Assembly: GCF_019249215.1 (NCBI RefSeq)
Contig: NZ_JAESDI010000015.1
Span: 1-64,000, forward strand
Reading direction: 5' to 3'
Source of the DNA: Alteromonas lipotrueae
GTDB taxonomy: Bacteria; Pseudomonadota; Gammaproteobacteria; Enterobacterales; Alteromonadaceae
Length of the DNA: 64,000 nt
Shown here: piece by piece, positions 8,356 to 17,465 of the stretch
How the letters are laid out: each line of letters begins with the position of its first letter
Position numbering within the stretch: the stretch's first letter is position 1
Position numbers and translations under genes: made by a program
The notes under the pieces: generated by a model
Told to the model about the DNA's origin: nothing
Seen by the model: the letters and a program-made list of their open reading frames with translations, nothing else
Database searches by the model: none

Positions 8356-8571
8356 ATGGATCCAGAAGCAATAAAAAGTGCAATCAACCAAACCATGCCA
8401 TTCGGAAAGTATGCAGGACGGCGCCTGTTTCACCTACCAGAACCTTATTTAGTTTGGTTTAACAAACAAGGTTTTCCCGAAGGAAAGCTGGGGCAGCAAC
8501 TCGCGCTCATGTACGAAATTAAACTAAATGGATTAGAGTCAGTTGTTGAGCCACTCCTTAATGACGACTAA
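8356..8571 (+). CDS. Small DUF3820-family protein
   Basis: A 71-residue protein with the family hallmark MPFGKYAGRRLFHLPEPYLVWF, then FPEGKLGQQLALMYEIKLNGLE. Members are common in gammaproteobacteria and have no settled biochemical role. The ATG at 8356 is preferred. An in-frame TTG three codons upstream is possible; neither has a strong ribosome site. It appears to be a single-gene unit. Confidence 0.8.
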   Translation: MDPEAIKSAINQTMPFGKYAGRRLFHLPEPYLVWFNKQGFPEGKLGQQLALMYEIKLNGLESVVEPLLNDD

Positions 8572-8610
8572 GTTCGGTTCACTATTTTATTTTTAATGGT
8601 GCATAACAAG

Positions 8611-8620
8611 TAAGCGCTTA
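8611..8620. promoter_or_regulatory. Palindrome resembling a LacI-family operator
   Basis: TAAGCGCTTA is a perfect 10-bp palindrome with the CG-centred form favoured by LacI/GalR regulators. It lies in the 218-bp gap before the MFS gene. No LacI-type regulator is encoded nearby, so the match may be chance. Confidence 0.25.
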
Positions 8621-8789
8621 ACCCACTCTATTATCCTACTACGAGTTTTTATGCGCTGTGAATGACACACCTCAAAAGATAACTTATGCAAAACCGGGAT
8701 TAATTAAACACAAATCCATCATTTCTGTAATAAATAAAAACACCATAAAATACCTCCATTAACAGCTCACACAACATGTAGATATTATT

Positions 8790-9992
8790 ATGGATACCAA
8801 ATCATCCCCCTCTCTCACAACAGGTAAATTGTTGCTCATGTCGAGCGCGGTAGCGGCTACCGTTGCTAATCTATATTACAATCAACCTATATTGCCGCAA
8901 ATAGGCAAAGATCTGGGGCTAAGTACCCACCAGCTCGGTGCTATTCCGTCTGCTGGCCAGATTGGATATGCTGTGGCCTTGTTATTTCTATCTCCTTTGG
9001 GCGACACCGTATCCCGTAAAACGATAATTGGTTTACTGTCTCTTTTACTTGTTATCGCTTCACTCGTGGCATTTTCAACAACTAGCTTATTTATGCTCGT
9101 TGCCGCCTGTTTCACAATTGGTCTTGGGACCAATATTACGCAACAAATTATTCCATTCGCGGCGTCCTTAAGTACCCCAGAGAATAAAGGGAAAGTTATC
9201 GGTACTATCATGACAGGGCTAACCGTGGGCATATTATTGTCTAGAACCGTAAGTGGGTTTGTAGGAGAGTTCTTTAATTGGCGCGCGGTGTTTCTCATGT
9301 CAGCACTACTAGCTACATGTTTTGGCATCTTGCTCCATTTATACTTACCTGCGAATAAACCCGCCAGCACAATGCCTTATCCCAAGTTAGTATTAAGTAT
9401 GATTTCGCTAATAAAACAACATGCTGCGCTTCGTCAGTCTGCGTTAACCGGAAGCTTGTGGTTCGCTGCGTTTAACGCCTTGTGGGCTACCTTAGCTTTA
9501 CATGTTCATGAGTCTCCTTTTAACTACAATGCGCAACAAGCGGGGCTTTTTGGTGTAGTGGCATTGGCAGGTATTGTGGGTGCAAAAGTATCGGGGAGCT
9601 TGGTAAACAAAGTGGGTGTTCGCAATATGATAAATATAGCGTTGGGGCTTATCTTTCTTGGGTTTACTATTTCAGGTTTGTTCGGTGAAAACTTATGGGG
9701 GTTAATTGTAGGTATAGTTCTTATCGATCTGGGGATATTCAGTGCCCAAGTGTCCAACCAAGTTCGCGTATTTTCAATCGACCTTTCAGCGCAAAGTCGA
9801 ATAAATGGTATTTACATGCTGGGGTACTATCTCGGTGGTGCACTAGGCTCTTATACTGGCCTCATTGCATTTAACACATTTTCTTGGTTCGGTGTGGTTG
9901 TGGTTAGCCTAGCATTTGTTAGTAGTGCGTTATTCGTTAATAATTTGAATCGCTTGTGCATAAAGAATCTTCATTCTCATACTAGCGTTTAG
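8790..9992 (+). CDS. MFS transporter
   Basis: A 400-residue inner-membrane carrier of the major facilitator superfamily with about twelve hydrophobic segments. It contains the SPLGDTVSRK stretch in the loop between helices 2 and 3 (motif A region). The overall sequence resembles the YnfM/arabinose-efflux-like group of drug and metabolite exporters. The substrate is unknown. A bidirectional terminator follows. Confidence 0.85.
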   Translation: MDTKSSPSLTTGKLLLMSSAVAATVANLYYNQPILPQIGKDLGLSTHQLGAIPSAGQIGYAVALLFLSPLGDTVSRKTIIGLLSLLLVIASLVAFSTTSLFMLVAACFTIGLGTNITQQIIPFAASLSTPENKGKVIGTIMTGLTVGILLSRTVSGFVGEFFNWRAVFLMSALLATCFGILLHLYLPANKPASTMPYPKLVLSMISLIKQHAALRQSALTGSLWFAAFNALWATLALHVHESPFNYNAQQAGLFGVVALAGIVGAKVSGSLVNKVGVRNMINIALGLIFLGFTISGLFGENLWGLIVGIVLIDLGIFSAQVSNQVRVFSIDLSAQSRINGIYMLGYYLGGALGSYTGLIAFNTFSWFGVVVVSLAFVSSALFVNNLNRLCIKNLHSHTSV

Positions 9993-10032
9993 TGCTGTGC
10001 ACGTAGGTGATGATTTAATCTAAAGGTCAGAC

Positions 10033-10068
10033 AAAAAAAGGGTAAGTCGACATGCGATTTACCCTTTT
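10033..10068. terminator. Bidirectional terminator, MFS / DAHP synthase
   Basis: A hairpin GGGTAA-TCG...CGA-TTACCC with an A-run before it and TTTT after it. It lies between the convergent MFS and DAHP synthase genes and can end transcription from both sides. Confidence 0.85.
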
Positions 10069-10087
10069 CACTCTGTTTTGCTAACGC

Positions 10088-11431
10088 TTATGCGTTGCGC
10101 AAATGGTCTGCAACTAAGAATGCCATTTCAAGTACTTGATCGGCGTTTAGTCTAGGATCGCATTGAGTTTTGTACGCTTGTGCTAAGTCTTCATCACTAA
10201 TTTCATACGCACCGCCAGTGCACTCGGTCACGTGTTGGCCTGTCATTTCAAGGTGAATACCACCAGCATGCGTGCCTTCATCGTTATGTGCTTGGAAGAA
10301 CTGTTTAATTTCACGCAAAATGGCATCAAAATTACGAGTTTTATAACCGCTTGATGCAGAGAACGTATTTCCGTGCATGGGGTCTGAACTCCATACTACG
10401 TGTCTACCTTCTGCTTTAACGCGACGTAATAAACGCGGCAAGTTATCAGCTAGGTTATCAGCCCCCATACGGGTAATTAACGTCAGCCTACCAGGGTCGT
10501 TATTCGGGTTTAGTGCATCAATCAAACGAATAAGTTCATCTTCTTCCATGCTAGGCCCAACTTTCACACCAATAGGGTTGTGAATACCACGGAAGAACTC
10601 AATGTGAGCATGGTCTAGCTGACGGGTACGCTCACCAATCCAAATCATATGCGCAGAACAATCGTAAGGCTTGCCAGTTAGTGTATCAATTCGTGTTAGG
10701 GCTTGTTCATAGTTAAGCAGCAATGCTTCATGCGACGTAAACAACGAGGTTTCATGTAAAGTTGGGCTAGATTGCGAATTAATGCCAATCACGTCCATGA
10801 ACGACAATGTATCTTGAATACGCACAGCCATATCGTGGTAGCGTTCTTTTAGCGGGTTGTTTTCAACGAAAGCCATATTCCAACGGTTTACTTCGTGAAG
10901 GTCGGCCAAACCACCTTGAGAAAAAGCGCGAAGTAAATTAAGCGTCGATGCACTGCGGTGGTACGCCTCAATCAAACGGTTCGGATCTGGGCGGCGAGCG
11001 GCTTCGTTAAACTCGAAACTATTAATAATATCGCCGCGGTAGCTTGGCAGTGTAACACCATCGCGGGTTTCAAAATTTGATGAACGAGGCTTAGCATATT
11101 GACCCGCCATACGAGCCACTTTGGTGACTGGGCAACGGCCTGCAAAGGTTAAAACAATAGCCATCTGAAGCAATACTTTAAACGTATCGCGAATTTTTGG
11201 CGCATTAAATTCGTCGAACGATTCGGCGCAGTCACCGCCTTGAAGCAGAAAACCTTTACCTAAACTAACCTCACCAAGTTGACGGCGAAGATCACGGGCT
11301 TCAGCGGCAAAAACCAGCGGAGGATATGTACTTAGCGTGTGCTCTACTTGTTTAAGTTGTGCCGCATCATCGTACTCTGGTTGTTGAAGGATAGGTTTTT
11401 GCCTCCAACTGTCTACTTGCCAATTACTCAA
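10088..11431 (-). CDS. 3-deoxy-7-phosphoheptulonate synthase, class II
   Basis: Condenses phosphoenolpyruvate with erythrose 4-phosphate, the first step of the shikimate pathway. The sequence is the plant-like class II (AroA_II) type, with QGGDCAESF, a GQYAKPRS segment, [23 protein letters not shown] and the C-terminal [13 protein letters not shown] chose a TTG start at 11431: AGGAG lies six bases upstream and the protein begins [13 protein letters not shown], giving 447 residues, the usual length. The ATG 13 codons upstream would read through the ribosome site. It is a single-gene unit. Confidence 0.95.
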   Translation of the reverse strand: MSNWQVDSWRQKPILQQPEYDDAAQLKQVEHTLSTYPPLVFAAEARDLRRQLGEVSLGKGFLLQGGDCAESFDEFNAPKIRDTFKVLLQMAIVLTFAGRCPVTKVARMAGQYAKPRSSNFETRDGVTLPSYRGDIINSFEFNEAARRPDPNRLIEAYHRSASTLNLLRAFSQGGLADLHEVNRWNMAFVENNPLKERYHDMAVRIQDTLSFMDVIGINSQSSPTLHETSLFTSHEALLLNYEQALTRIDTLTGKPYDCSAHMIWIGERTRQLDHAHIEFFRGIHNPIGVKVGPSMEEDELIRLIDALNPNNDPGRLTLITRMGADNLADNLPRLLRRVKAEGRHVVWSSDPMHGNTFSASSGYKTRNFDAILREIKQFFQAHNDEGTHAGGIHLEMTGQHVTECTGGAYEISDEDLAQAYKTQCDPRLNADQVLEMAFLVADHLRNA

Positions 11432-11516
11432 GGGGTTCTCCTGATTTAAATGTTTTTTACGTTTAGGCAAACGTTAATCTCATTGTGTGTGAGCGCTTAT
11501 CTGTATGCGCGCTACT

Positions 11517-12290
11517 TTACCACATTTGATCTAATACAATAGGTGCGCAAACTTGAATATCTAGAAAGTCGTCGCGCTTATTCACTGCAAAATGACAATC
11601 AAAGGTATGTTCTAGGTTTTTGACTGACAATACCGACTCGGGCAAACCGAAACTTACGCTCGTACCGAGTTTCATTAGCAGTACTGTATTACTATAGTTT
11701 GCGCTTAATAAAATGTCATGACTGCTTAGCACTAAGGTATTCCCTTTATTGCATAAGGTTTGAAACAGCGCCATCAGCGCATATTGGTGTCGAATATCCA
11801 CCCCTTGCAAGGGTTCATCTAATAGCAAAATCGCTTCGCCCCGCTTAATGGCAGGCCAAACTTGCAGTAATGTGCGGCAAATTTCAACACGCTGGCGCTC
11901 CCCACCTGAAAGTCTATTTAAGGGCGTAGGAAAAAAACCGGTTACTTCCAGTGTGGCTTCTAGCAAATTGGGAAGTTCAAACACGGTTTCACTTGAAAAA
12001 AACGAAAGGTATTCTTTTACAGAGACCGCAAACACAGCTTCACTTTGCTGTGCCAATAAGGTTCTAAATGTCGACAATACACTTAAAGGCCATTGATGTA
12101 GGGGTTGTTCTAGCAGCAAAGCCTCGCCATGTTCAGCGGCTAATACGCCAGCCATTATCGATAACAGGGTAGATTTTCCTGCACCATTCGGGCCTAAAAT
12201 ATGTACGCAATCGCCTTGATTGATATCAAGGGTAATATTAGTTAAACGCTTTTTCACATAAATATCGCGCAATGAAATAACTGGGTTCAT
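11517..12290 (-). CDS. btuD: ABC transporter ATP-binding subunit, BtuD-like
   Basis: Cytoplasmic ATPase of a FecCD/BtuCD-type importer, 257 residues. Walker A is GPNGAGKST, the signature is LSGGERQR and Walker B is ILLLDEP. The ATG at 12290 overlaps the btuC stop as ATGA and has AAGGGG upstream; an in-frame TTG nine codons earlier is less likely. The neighbouring permease makes cobalamin import the best guess, but haem or siderophore import cannot be excluded because no binding protein or outer-membrane receptor adjoins it. Confidence 0.85.
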   Translation of the reverse strand: MNPVISLRDIYVKKRLTNITLDINQGDCVHILGPNGAGKSTLLSIMAGVLAAEHGEALLLEQPLHQWPLSVLSTFRTLLAQQSEAVFAVSVKEYLSFFSSETVFELPNLLEATLEVTGFFPTPLNRLSGGERQRVEICRTLLQVWPAIKRGEAILLLDEPLQGVDIRHQYALMALFQTLCNKGNTLVLSSHDILLSANYSNTVLLMKLGTSVSFGLPESVLSVKNLEHTFDCHFAVNKRDDFLDIQVCAPIVLDQMW

Positions 12291-13255
12291 CGAAGCTGCC
12301 CCTTCATTAATGCCCAAATGAGTAAGGGGCCGCCTAAGGTGGCAGTGATCATAGATACAGGCAGGGTTATCGCACGAGTAAGTTCAGACATGAGCACCAC
12401 AATAAGTAATAAACTGGCGCCACATAACGCGCTTGCGGGTAACAGTATTCTATTGTCATGGCCAAGAATAAGCCGAAGAATGTGCGGCACTAACAGCCCA
12501 ACAAAGGCAATAGCCCCCGCAATAGACACCGCCGCTCCTACCCCTACGGCGGTAGCAATAAGGCTACGTTCGGTAAGTTGTTGCACATGCACGCCGCTGC
12601 TTAACGCGGCTAAATCACCAGCATACAGACGATTGAATTTGGCAGATTGACGTATTTGATACCACAAACTCCCTATAATAAGTGGGCCACTTACCCACAA
12701 AATAGGCCACGTGGTTTGATACACACTTCCCATCAGCCAAAATGTTAGGTTACGCAAGGATTGGGCATCACTAAACATGTACATCCAAGCAATAACAGCC
12801 CCACTCAAGGTAGAGATAGCAATGCCAGATAAAATAACAGCAACCGCTGAACCCAGAAGTTTTCTTGCAAGGCGATAGATAACAAACGTTGTTATTAATG
12901 CACCAATGAAGCAGCCTAGAGGCAATATATAATGGAGATAAGGCTGTGCCCACAAAGGGGTGAGTAATAACAGGGTTGCAGCCACTAAGCTGGCGCCGCT
13001 AGTGATACCGATAATACCTGGGTCTGCCAGCGGATTGCGTAATACTATTTGAAGGGTAGCACCACTGACTGCCAATACACTACCGACTAAAACGGCGGTA
13101 ATGATAAGCGGAATTTGAAGCTGTAGTGTGATGTGTTGTTTTAATGCCGTGGGTGAATCGGTTAGCCATACCGTGGCTAACACGCCAACGGTGAGCAGGA
13201 AGGTAACACCACAAAGTAGGAAGGTAGCAGCCCTTCCCTTTAACACAGTGTGCAT
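12287..13255 (-). CDS. btuC: FecCD/BtuC-family permease
   Basis: A 322-residue inner-membrane permease with about ten hydrophobic helices. Family landmarks are GATLQIVLRNPLADPGIIGITSGA and FVGLLVPHILRLILGHDNR (the ATPase coupling region), both close to BtuC. It would pair with the BtuD-like ATPase, whose start overlaps this stop by four bases. It begins two bases after the phosphatase stop, so the three genes form one operon. Vitamin B12 is the probable cargo by similarity. Confidence 0.85.
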   Translation of the reverse strand: MHTVLKGRAATFLLCGVTFLLTVGVLATVWLTDSPTALKQHITLQLQIPLIITAVLVGSVLAVSGATLQIVLRNPLADPGIIGITSGASLVAATLLLLTPLWAQPYLHYILPLGCFIGALITTFVIYRLARKLLGSAVAVILSGIAISTLSGAVIAWMYMFSDAQSLRNLTFWLMGSVYQTTWPILWVSGPLIIGSLWYQIRQSAKFNRLYAGDLAALSSGVHVQQLTERSLIATAVGVGAAVSIAGAIAFVGLLVPHILRLILGHDNRILLPASALCGASLLLIVVLMSELTRAITLPVSMITATLGGPLLIWALMKGQLR

Positions 13256-13257
13256 AT

Positions 13258-13725
13258 CTAGCTCTGTTGAATATGTGCGATTAGCCCGTCAGAGGCCTCT
13301 TCAATTAAATCTAACACTAATTCAAAGCCCCGTTTTCCGCCATAATAAGGGTCGGGAACTTCCTTATCTTCACTGTCAGCGAAGTCTAAGAACAAGTGAA
13401 TTTTTTCGTGGTGTTCCGGCGCGGACATTTCACGTAGATTGTCTAGGTTGCTATTATCCATTGCCAGAATGTAGTCGTACTTTTCGAAGTCTTTTTCATC
13501 TACCCGCCTACACTTTAAGCCTTTGAAGCTATAACCACGCTCCACGCCAACCGCTTGCGAGCGTTTATCTGGTTGTTTGCCAATGTGATACCCATGGGTT
13601 CCTGCAGAGTCTATGTCTAGTTTTAAGCCAGCTCGAGCAGCCTTAGCAAGAAACACAGCTTCGGCCGTAGGTGAACGGCAAATGTTACCCAAGCAAACGA
13701 ATAACACCGATGTGTTCTGACCCAT
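13258..13725 (-). CDS. Low-molecular-weight protein-tyrosine phosphatase
   Basis: A 155-residue cytosolic phosphatase. The catalytic P-loop VCLGNICRSP lies near residues 10-19 (nucleophile Cys, then Arg and Ser), and the general-acid loop VPDPYYGG lies near 120. AAAGGA lies before the ATG. It is the first gene of a tight operon with btuC and btuD, an unusual pairing. No polysaccharide export or tyrosine-kinase gene is nearby, so it is not a Wzb-type locus. The substrate is unknown. Confidence 0.92.
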   Translation of the reverse strand: MGQNTSVLFVCLGNICRSPTAEAVFLAKAARAGLKLDIDSAGTHGYHIGKQPDKRSQAVGVERGYSFKGLKCRRVDEKDFEKYDYILAMDNSNLDNLREMSAPEHHEKIHLFLDFADSEDKEVPDPYYGGKRGFELVLDLIEEASDGLIAHIQQS

Positions 13726-13819
13726 ATAAAAATTCCTTTAAAACCAATAACGGCACTAAGCTAAACTTTATGTTAACTTTCACGTAAATAACGCCGTTTA
13801 AAAAAATTGTGGAGCAGTA

Positions 13820-14542
13820 ATGACCGCACATGTATTAATGTTAAGTAGTTCTCGTCAGGGCGACGAAGCGTACCTTGAACATGCGAGAAGCCTTATTCTT
13901 GCACACTTAGGTGGCATTCGCGACCTACTATTTATTCCCTACGCAGCAGTGACACAAAGCTACGACAACTATGTATCAGCTGTCGCAACAGCCTTGCCAG
14001 AATGTAAAGTGACAGGGCTTCATACCTTTGATAACCCTGTACAGGCTATCAAAAATGCAAAGGCAAATAATCAAGCCATTGTAGTAGGCGGCGGAAATAC
14101 CTTCCATTTGATGCATACTATATACCAACAAAACTTATTGGAACCACTTCAGCACGCCATTGCTGAAGGCACGCCATATATTGGCTGGAGTGCCGGCTCT
14201 AATATTTGTGGGCAAAGCATTCGTACAACTAATGATATGCCAATTGTTGAGCCAGAAAGCTTTAATGCGCTCAATGTAGTCCCTTTTCAGTTGAATCCGC
14301 ACTACAGCGATTATCACCCGCCGGGGCACAATGGTGAAACACGTGATCAGCGATTGGCTGAATTTACGGTGCTAAACCCCACCACCCCCGTGGTAGCCAT
14401 TCGTGAAGGTACCGCTCTTTCTTTGTCTAAGCAGCAATTAACACTGGTGGGTGAGAAAGGCGGGTTTATCTTTTTAGGTAATGAAAAACGCCCAATAGCG
14501 CAAAATGAAGATTTAACAGAGCTTATGAATAGCAGCCGTTAA
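13820..14542 (+). CDS. pepE: Dipeptidase E (alpha-aspartyl dipeptidase)
   Basis: Cytosolic serine peptidase of family S51 that hydrolyses dipeptides with N-terminal Asp. The nucleophile lies in GWSAGSN near residue 122, and an AIVVGGGNTFHL segment precedes it, both typical of PepE. The 240 residues match the family length. GGAG lies before the ATG. It is divergent from the phosphatase operon and converges on bioD, overlapping its 3' end by 30 bp. Confidence 0.92.
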   Translation: MTAHVLMLSSSRQGDEAYLEHARSLILAHLGGIRDLLFIPYAAVTQSYDNYVSAVATALPECKVTGLHTFDNPVQAIKNAKANNQAIVVGGGNTFHLMHTIYQQNLLEPLQHAIAEGTPYIGWSAGSNICGQSIRTTNDMPIVEPESFNALNVVPFQLNPHYSDYHPPGHNGETRDQRLAEFTVLNPTTPVVAIREGTALSLSKQQLTLVGEKGGFIFLGNEKRPIAQNEDLTELMNSSR

Positions 14543-15184
14543 GGCATCTTTACTTGGCGCGCTTGAAAAAGGCACTTCCAGCAATAAGGGCGCTGGCATA
14601 ACGTTTTTAAGCGTAGCCAAATTGTCATTGTATCTAGACATACAACCGGTGATATCGTTAGCTACCCAACCTACAATATTAAGCCCGTCATTTTGAATTG
14701 CTTGCGCGGTAAGCAATGCATGGTTTAAACAGCCCAGCTTCATACCCACCACTAAAATCACGTCCATTTTTAAGTCGCTAACCACATCTGAAAGAAACAG
14801 CGTATCGGTTAACGGTAATCGCCAACCTCCCGCTCCTTCCATCAACAAAAGATCTGGAGTCTCTTGTTGCAGGCGAACTAGCCCTTCAATCACAGCTTCA
14901 CTGGTTAATGTTACGCCCGCTTCTTTAGCTGCGATGTGCGGCGCAATCGGCGGAACAAACGTAATAGGATTGATAGTACTGATAGGCAGTTTAATACTAC
15001 TTGCTTGCTGAATTTCAGATGCGTCTTCGTTTACCCAGTCGTTTCCCACTTTTTCACAGCCTGCCGAAATAGGTTTATAACCTAAGCTCGTTTTTTGCTC
15101 ACTTTCAGCGGCTTTTAGTAGGTGACAGGTAACGTAGGTTTTACCTACTTCGGTATCGGTTCCGGTAATGAAATACTGCTTCAT
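14513..15184 (-). CDS. bioD: Dethiobiotin synthetase
   Basis: Forms the ureido ring of dethiobiotin from 7,8-diaminopelargonate, CO2 and ATP. The N-terminus reads MKQYFITGTDTEVGKT, the characteristic P-loop start, and MEGAGGW follows. I chose the ATG at 15184 because it overlaps the bioC stop (ATGA) and matches the family N-terminus. It is 223 residues and the last gene of the bioBFCD operon. Its 3' end overlaps pepE. Confidence 0.96.
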   Translation of the reverse strand: MKQYFITGTDTEVGKTYVTCHLLKAAESEQKTSLGYKPISAGCEKVGNDWVNEDASEIQQASSIKLPISTINPITFVPPIAPHIAAKEAGVTLTSEAVIEGLVRLQQETPDLLLMEGAGGWRLPLTDTLFLSDVVSDLKMDVILVVGMKLGCLNHALLTAQAIQNDGLNIVGWVANDITGCMSRYNDNLATLKNVMPAPLLLEVPFSSAPSKDALTAAIHKLC

Positions 15185-16068
15185 GGTTTCTCTATTCTGA
15201 AATGACACACTTTGTAAGTAAGGGGTAGCACGCCATCGACAGCGCTAATATTTTTATAGGCCAACGACAATTTCTTAATGTCACTGCGCGAAAGGGATTG
15301 CTGTTTAGCCCCCGTAGTTCCCGCCCCAACGTTTTTAATTGAACGAAGTAAAGAAAGTACATCTTGGTGCTCATCAACATAATCTTTATTAATAAGACGG
15401 CTAACCCGCAGCCCAGCCCCAAGAAACGAATTAAGCCACAACCTAGCTTCAGGCAAACGCGTAACCGCAGCAGGTAATTGGGCAACACTTCTCGCTTTAT
15501 GAAGCTCAGAAAAAGAACCACTCACCATAATGGCAATTTCTGCCATTCCCGATGGCTTAAGTACTCGATAAAGTTCGCTAGCCACTGCTTGCGGGCTGTT
15601 ACACCACTGCAATGCCATAGAGGAAAATACCGTACTAAAGCAGTTATTTTGAAACGGTAGCGACTGCGCTGAACCCTGCTTGAAATTAATATCAGGGAAG
15701 CGGGCCTGTGCGTTGTGTACCATGCCTGGTGCAATATCTACCCCCGTGACGTTTGCGCCACGTTGTTGCAGCGCATCACTATGGGTTCCCGTTGCACAGC
15801 CAACATCAAGTACGTCACCATGTAAGGAAATAGGTAAGTTGTTTAACCCTGCCTGCGCAATTTCGGCCTGAATATGCGCTTCGTTATCGTACTTATCTGC
15901 GGCTTTTGAAAATTGCTTCGCGACCACCGCCTCGCTTATACCGCTTTCTGATTGTGGGTCTAATAGACCATCAGAGTGACTAGCAGCATGCACTGCAACT
16001 GCGCCCTGTTGGTAAAACGGTTGAGAAACCGGCTGTGGCGCTTGTTTAGCCAAGGATTGCGGGCTCAT
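15181..16068 (-). CDS. bioC: Malonyl-ACP O-methyltransferase
   Basis: SAM-dependent methyltransferase that masks malonyl-ACP so that fatty-acid synthesis can build pimeloyl-ACP methyl ester. Motif I is seen as LDVGCATGTHSDAL near residue 85, followed by VTGVDIAPGMV. At 295 residues it is about 40-50 longer than E. coli BioC because of an N-terminal extension of low conservation. The ATG overlaps the bioF stop by ATGA. The partner esterase BioH is not in the window. Confidence 0.93.
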   Translation of the reverse strand: MSPQSLAKQAPQPVSQPFYQQGAVAVHAASHSDGLLDPQSESGISEAVVAKQFSKAADKYDNEAHIQAEIAQAGLNNLPISLHGDVLDVGCATGTHSDALQQRGANVTGVDIAPGMVHNAQARFPDINFKQGSAQSLPFQNNCFSTVFSSMALQWCNSPQAVASELYRVLKPSGMAEIAIMVSGSFSELHKARSVAQLPAAVTRLPEARLWLNSFLGAGLRVSRLINKDYVDEHQDVLSLLRSIKNVGAGTTGAKQQSLSRSDIKKLSLAYKNISAVDGVLPLTYKVCHFRIEKP

Positions 16069-17465
16069 AATGTCGACTCCATCGCTAGGGCAATAGCATC
16101 AACAAGTACGTCTATATCTTGCTGGGTATGGGTAGCGCTTAGTGTAATGCGCAATCGGTCTTCCCCTTTTGGTACGGTAGGATAGCGAATAGCAGGTATC
16201 CATATGCCTCGGGCTTTTAGCGCATCACTTAATGCTAAAGCGCGCTCAGGGCTGCCTACAATAATAGGTTGTATTGCGCTATGTGAATTAGCCAAGACCA
16301 GAGCATGATGGGTATTTGACGAATCTTGGTTCAACGGTTTTTTTATTGTCGAAGCTTTGATTGACGAAGCTTTGGTTGACGAAGCTTTGTTCGATGACGC
16401 TTTGAGTGTGTATCCATTTTCGTCTTCGCTGTCATCATTGCTACGACGTGCACTCCCGATTTGGGCACTAAACCGTTCGCGAAAATACGCGACATTGTGA
16501 TTCAACGCGTCGGTTCGACTCGAATCAGCAGCAATGTGCGTTAACGAATATAATGTTGCTACTGCTTGGGCCGGCGGCATGGCAGTGGAATAGACATAAT
16601 GCTTGGCAAAGTTGACTAGGTAATCAATGAGCGCTTGGCTTCCAGCTATAAACGCACCGGCGGTTCCCACGGCTTTGCCAAAGGTACCCATCACTATAGG
16701 TACGTCGGTTTGAGATAACGCCTGCGCTTCAATGCTTCCCAGTCCGTTTTCACCTAATACGCCCATACCGTGTGCATCGTCTACCATTAGCCATGCTTTG
16801 TTTTGCTTTGCTACACCCGCCATATCACGAAGGGGGGCGCTGTCGCCGTCCATACTGAATACACCTTCAGTGACTATTAGCTTGTCACTGTTATTGGTTG
16901 TATCCGCCTTGTTCAGTAAATTAGCTAATAAATTGGATAGGTGAGCTAGATCGTTATGCCTAAAGCGACGCAACTTGGCCTTGGTTGCCATAGCGCCTTC
17001 AAGGAAGGACGCATGCATAAGCCGATCGGCAAAAATTTCACCGGTATGCTTACTGCCGGCCGCGGCACTTGGGTTTTGATGATTAGCGCCTTGATGATTA
17101 TCACGACTAAATAGCGCCATGCATAATGCCTGGTTAGCCGCGAAACCCGAATTAAACAATAACGCAGCGTCTCGATTTAAACCGTCAGCGATGTACGCTT
17201 CAAGAGCCAAATGTGCTTGGGTATGGCCCGTTACCAACGGCGACGCGCCGCTGCCACCGCCAAATTGCGCCAAGCCTTCTACCCAGCTTTGCAACACACC
17301 TTCATGATGGCGCATGCCAAGGTAATCATTGCTAGCAAAATTCAAATAGTGCTCACCATCAATACAGATAATGTTGTCTTTTTCGTACTGCTGGCATACC
17401 CGCTTACGCAGGTAACCTAGCTGAGCCCGTTCGGCTAAGCGGGCTTCCAGCCAATCGAAGGCCAT
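16065..17465 (-). CDS. bioF: 8-amino-7-oxononanoate synthase with repetitive insertions
   Basis: PLP enzyme that joins pimeloyl-ACP and L-alanine. Family landmarks are FASNDYLG, FGGGSGASPLVTGHT, DDAHGMGVLG and the PLP-lysine region GTFGKAVGTAG. At 466 residues it is about 80 longer than E. coli BioF (384). Extra sequence sits near residues 125-140 (NHQGANHQNPSAAAGSKHTG) and near 340-385. The latter holds Lys-Ala-Ser-Ser type repeats encoded by four 15-bp units. The flanking conserved C-terminal blocks (IQPIIVGS, LRITLSATHT) remain in frame, so the enzyme is probably active. The start overlaps the bioB stop by one base. Confidence 0.93.
   Translation of the reverse strand: MAFDWLEARLAERAQLGYLRKRVCQQYEKDNIICIDGEHYLNFASNDYLGMRHHEGVLQSWVEGLAQFGGGSGASPLVTGHTQAHLALEAYIADGLNRDAALLFNSGFAANQALCMALFSRDNHQGANHQNPSAAAGSKHTGEIFADRLMHASFLEGAMATKAKLRRFRHNDLAHLSNLLANLLNKADTTNNSDKLIVTEGVFSMDGDSAPLRDMAGVAKQNKAWLMVDDAHGMGVLGENGLGSIEAQALSQTDVPIVMGTFGKAVGTAGAFIAGSQALIDYLVNFAKHYVYSTAMPPAQAVATLYSLTHIAADSSRTDALNHNVAYFRERFSAQIGSARRSNDDSEDENGYTLKASSNKASSTKASSIKASTIKKPLNQDSSNTHHALVLANSHSAIQPIIVGSPERALALSDALKARGIWIPAIRYPTVPKGEDRLRITLSATHTQQDIDVLVDAIALAMESTL
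16348..16407 (-). repeat. 15-bp tandem repeat inside bioF
   Basis: Four consecutive 15-bp units of the type GACGAAGCTTTGGTT (plus strand), at 16348, 16363, 16378 and 16393. They are in frame and encode repeated KASS(N/T/I) blocks in BioF. The last unit is diverged. Growth by replication slippage is the simple explanation. Confidence 0.85.

Noticed and set aside
8611-8620. Firm call of LacI regulation for the MFS gene
   Set aside because: TAAGCGCTTA also occurs in similar form inside coding sequence elsewhere in the window, so one 10-bp palindrome is weak evidence.
8882-9370. 162-codon minus-strand frame opposite the MFS gene
   Set aside because: It is antisense to transmembrane coding sequence, with no ribosome site and no similarity recognised.
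13726-13819. Cobalamin riboswitch before the phosphatase-btuCD operon
   Set aside because: The gap is only 94 bp and lacks the B12-box; too short for that element.
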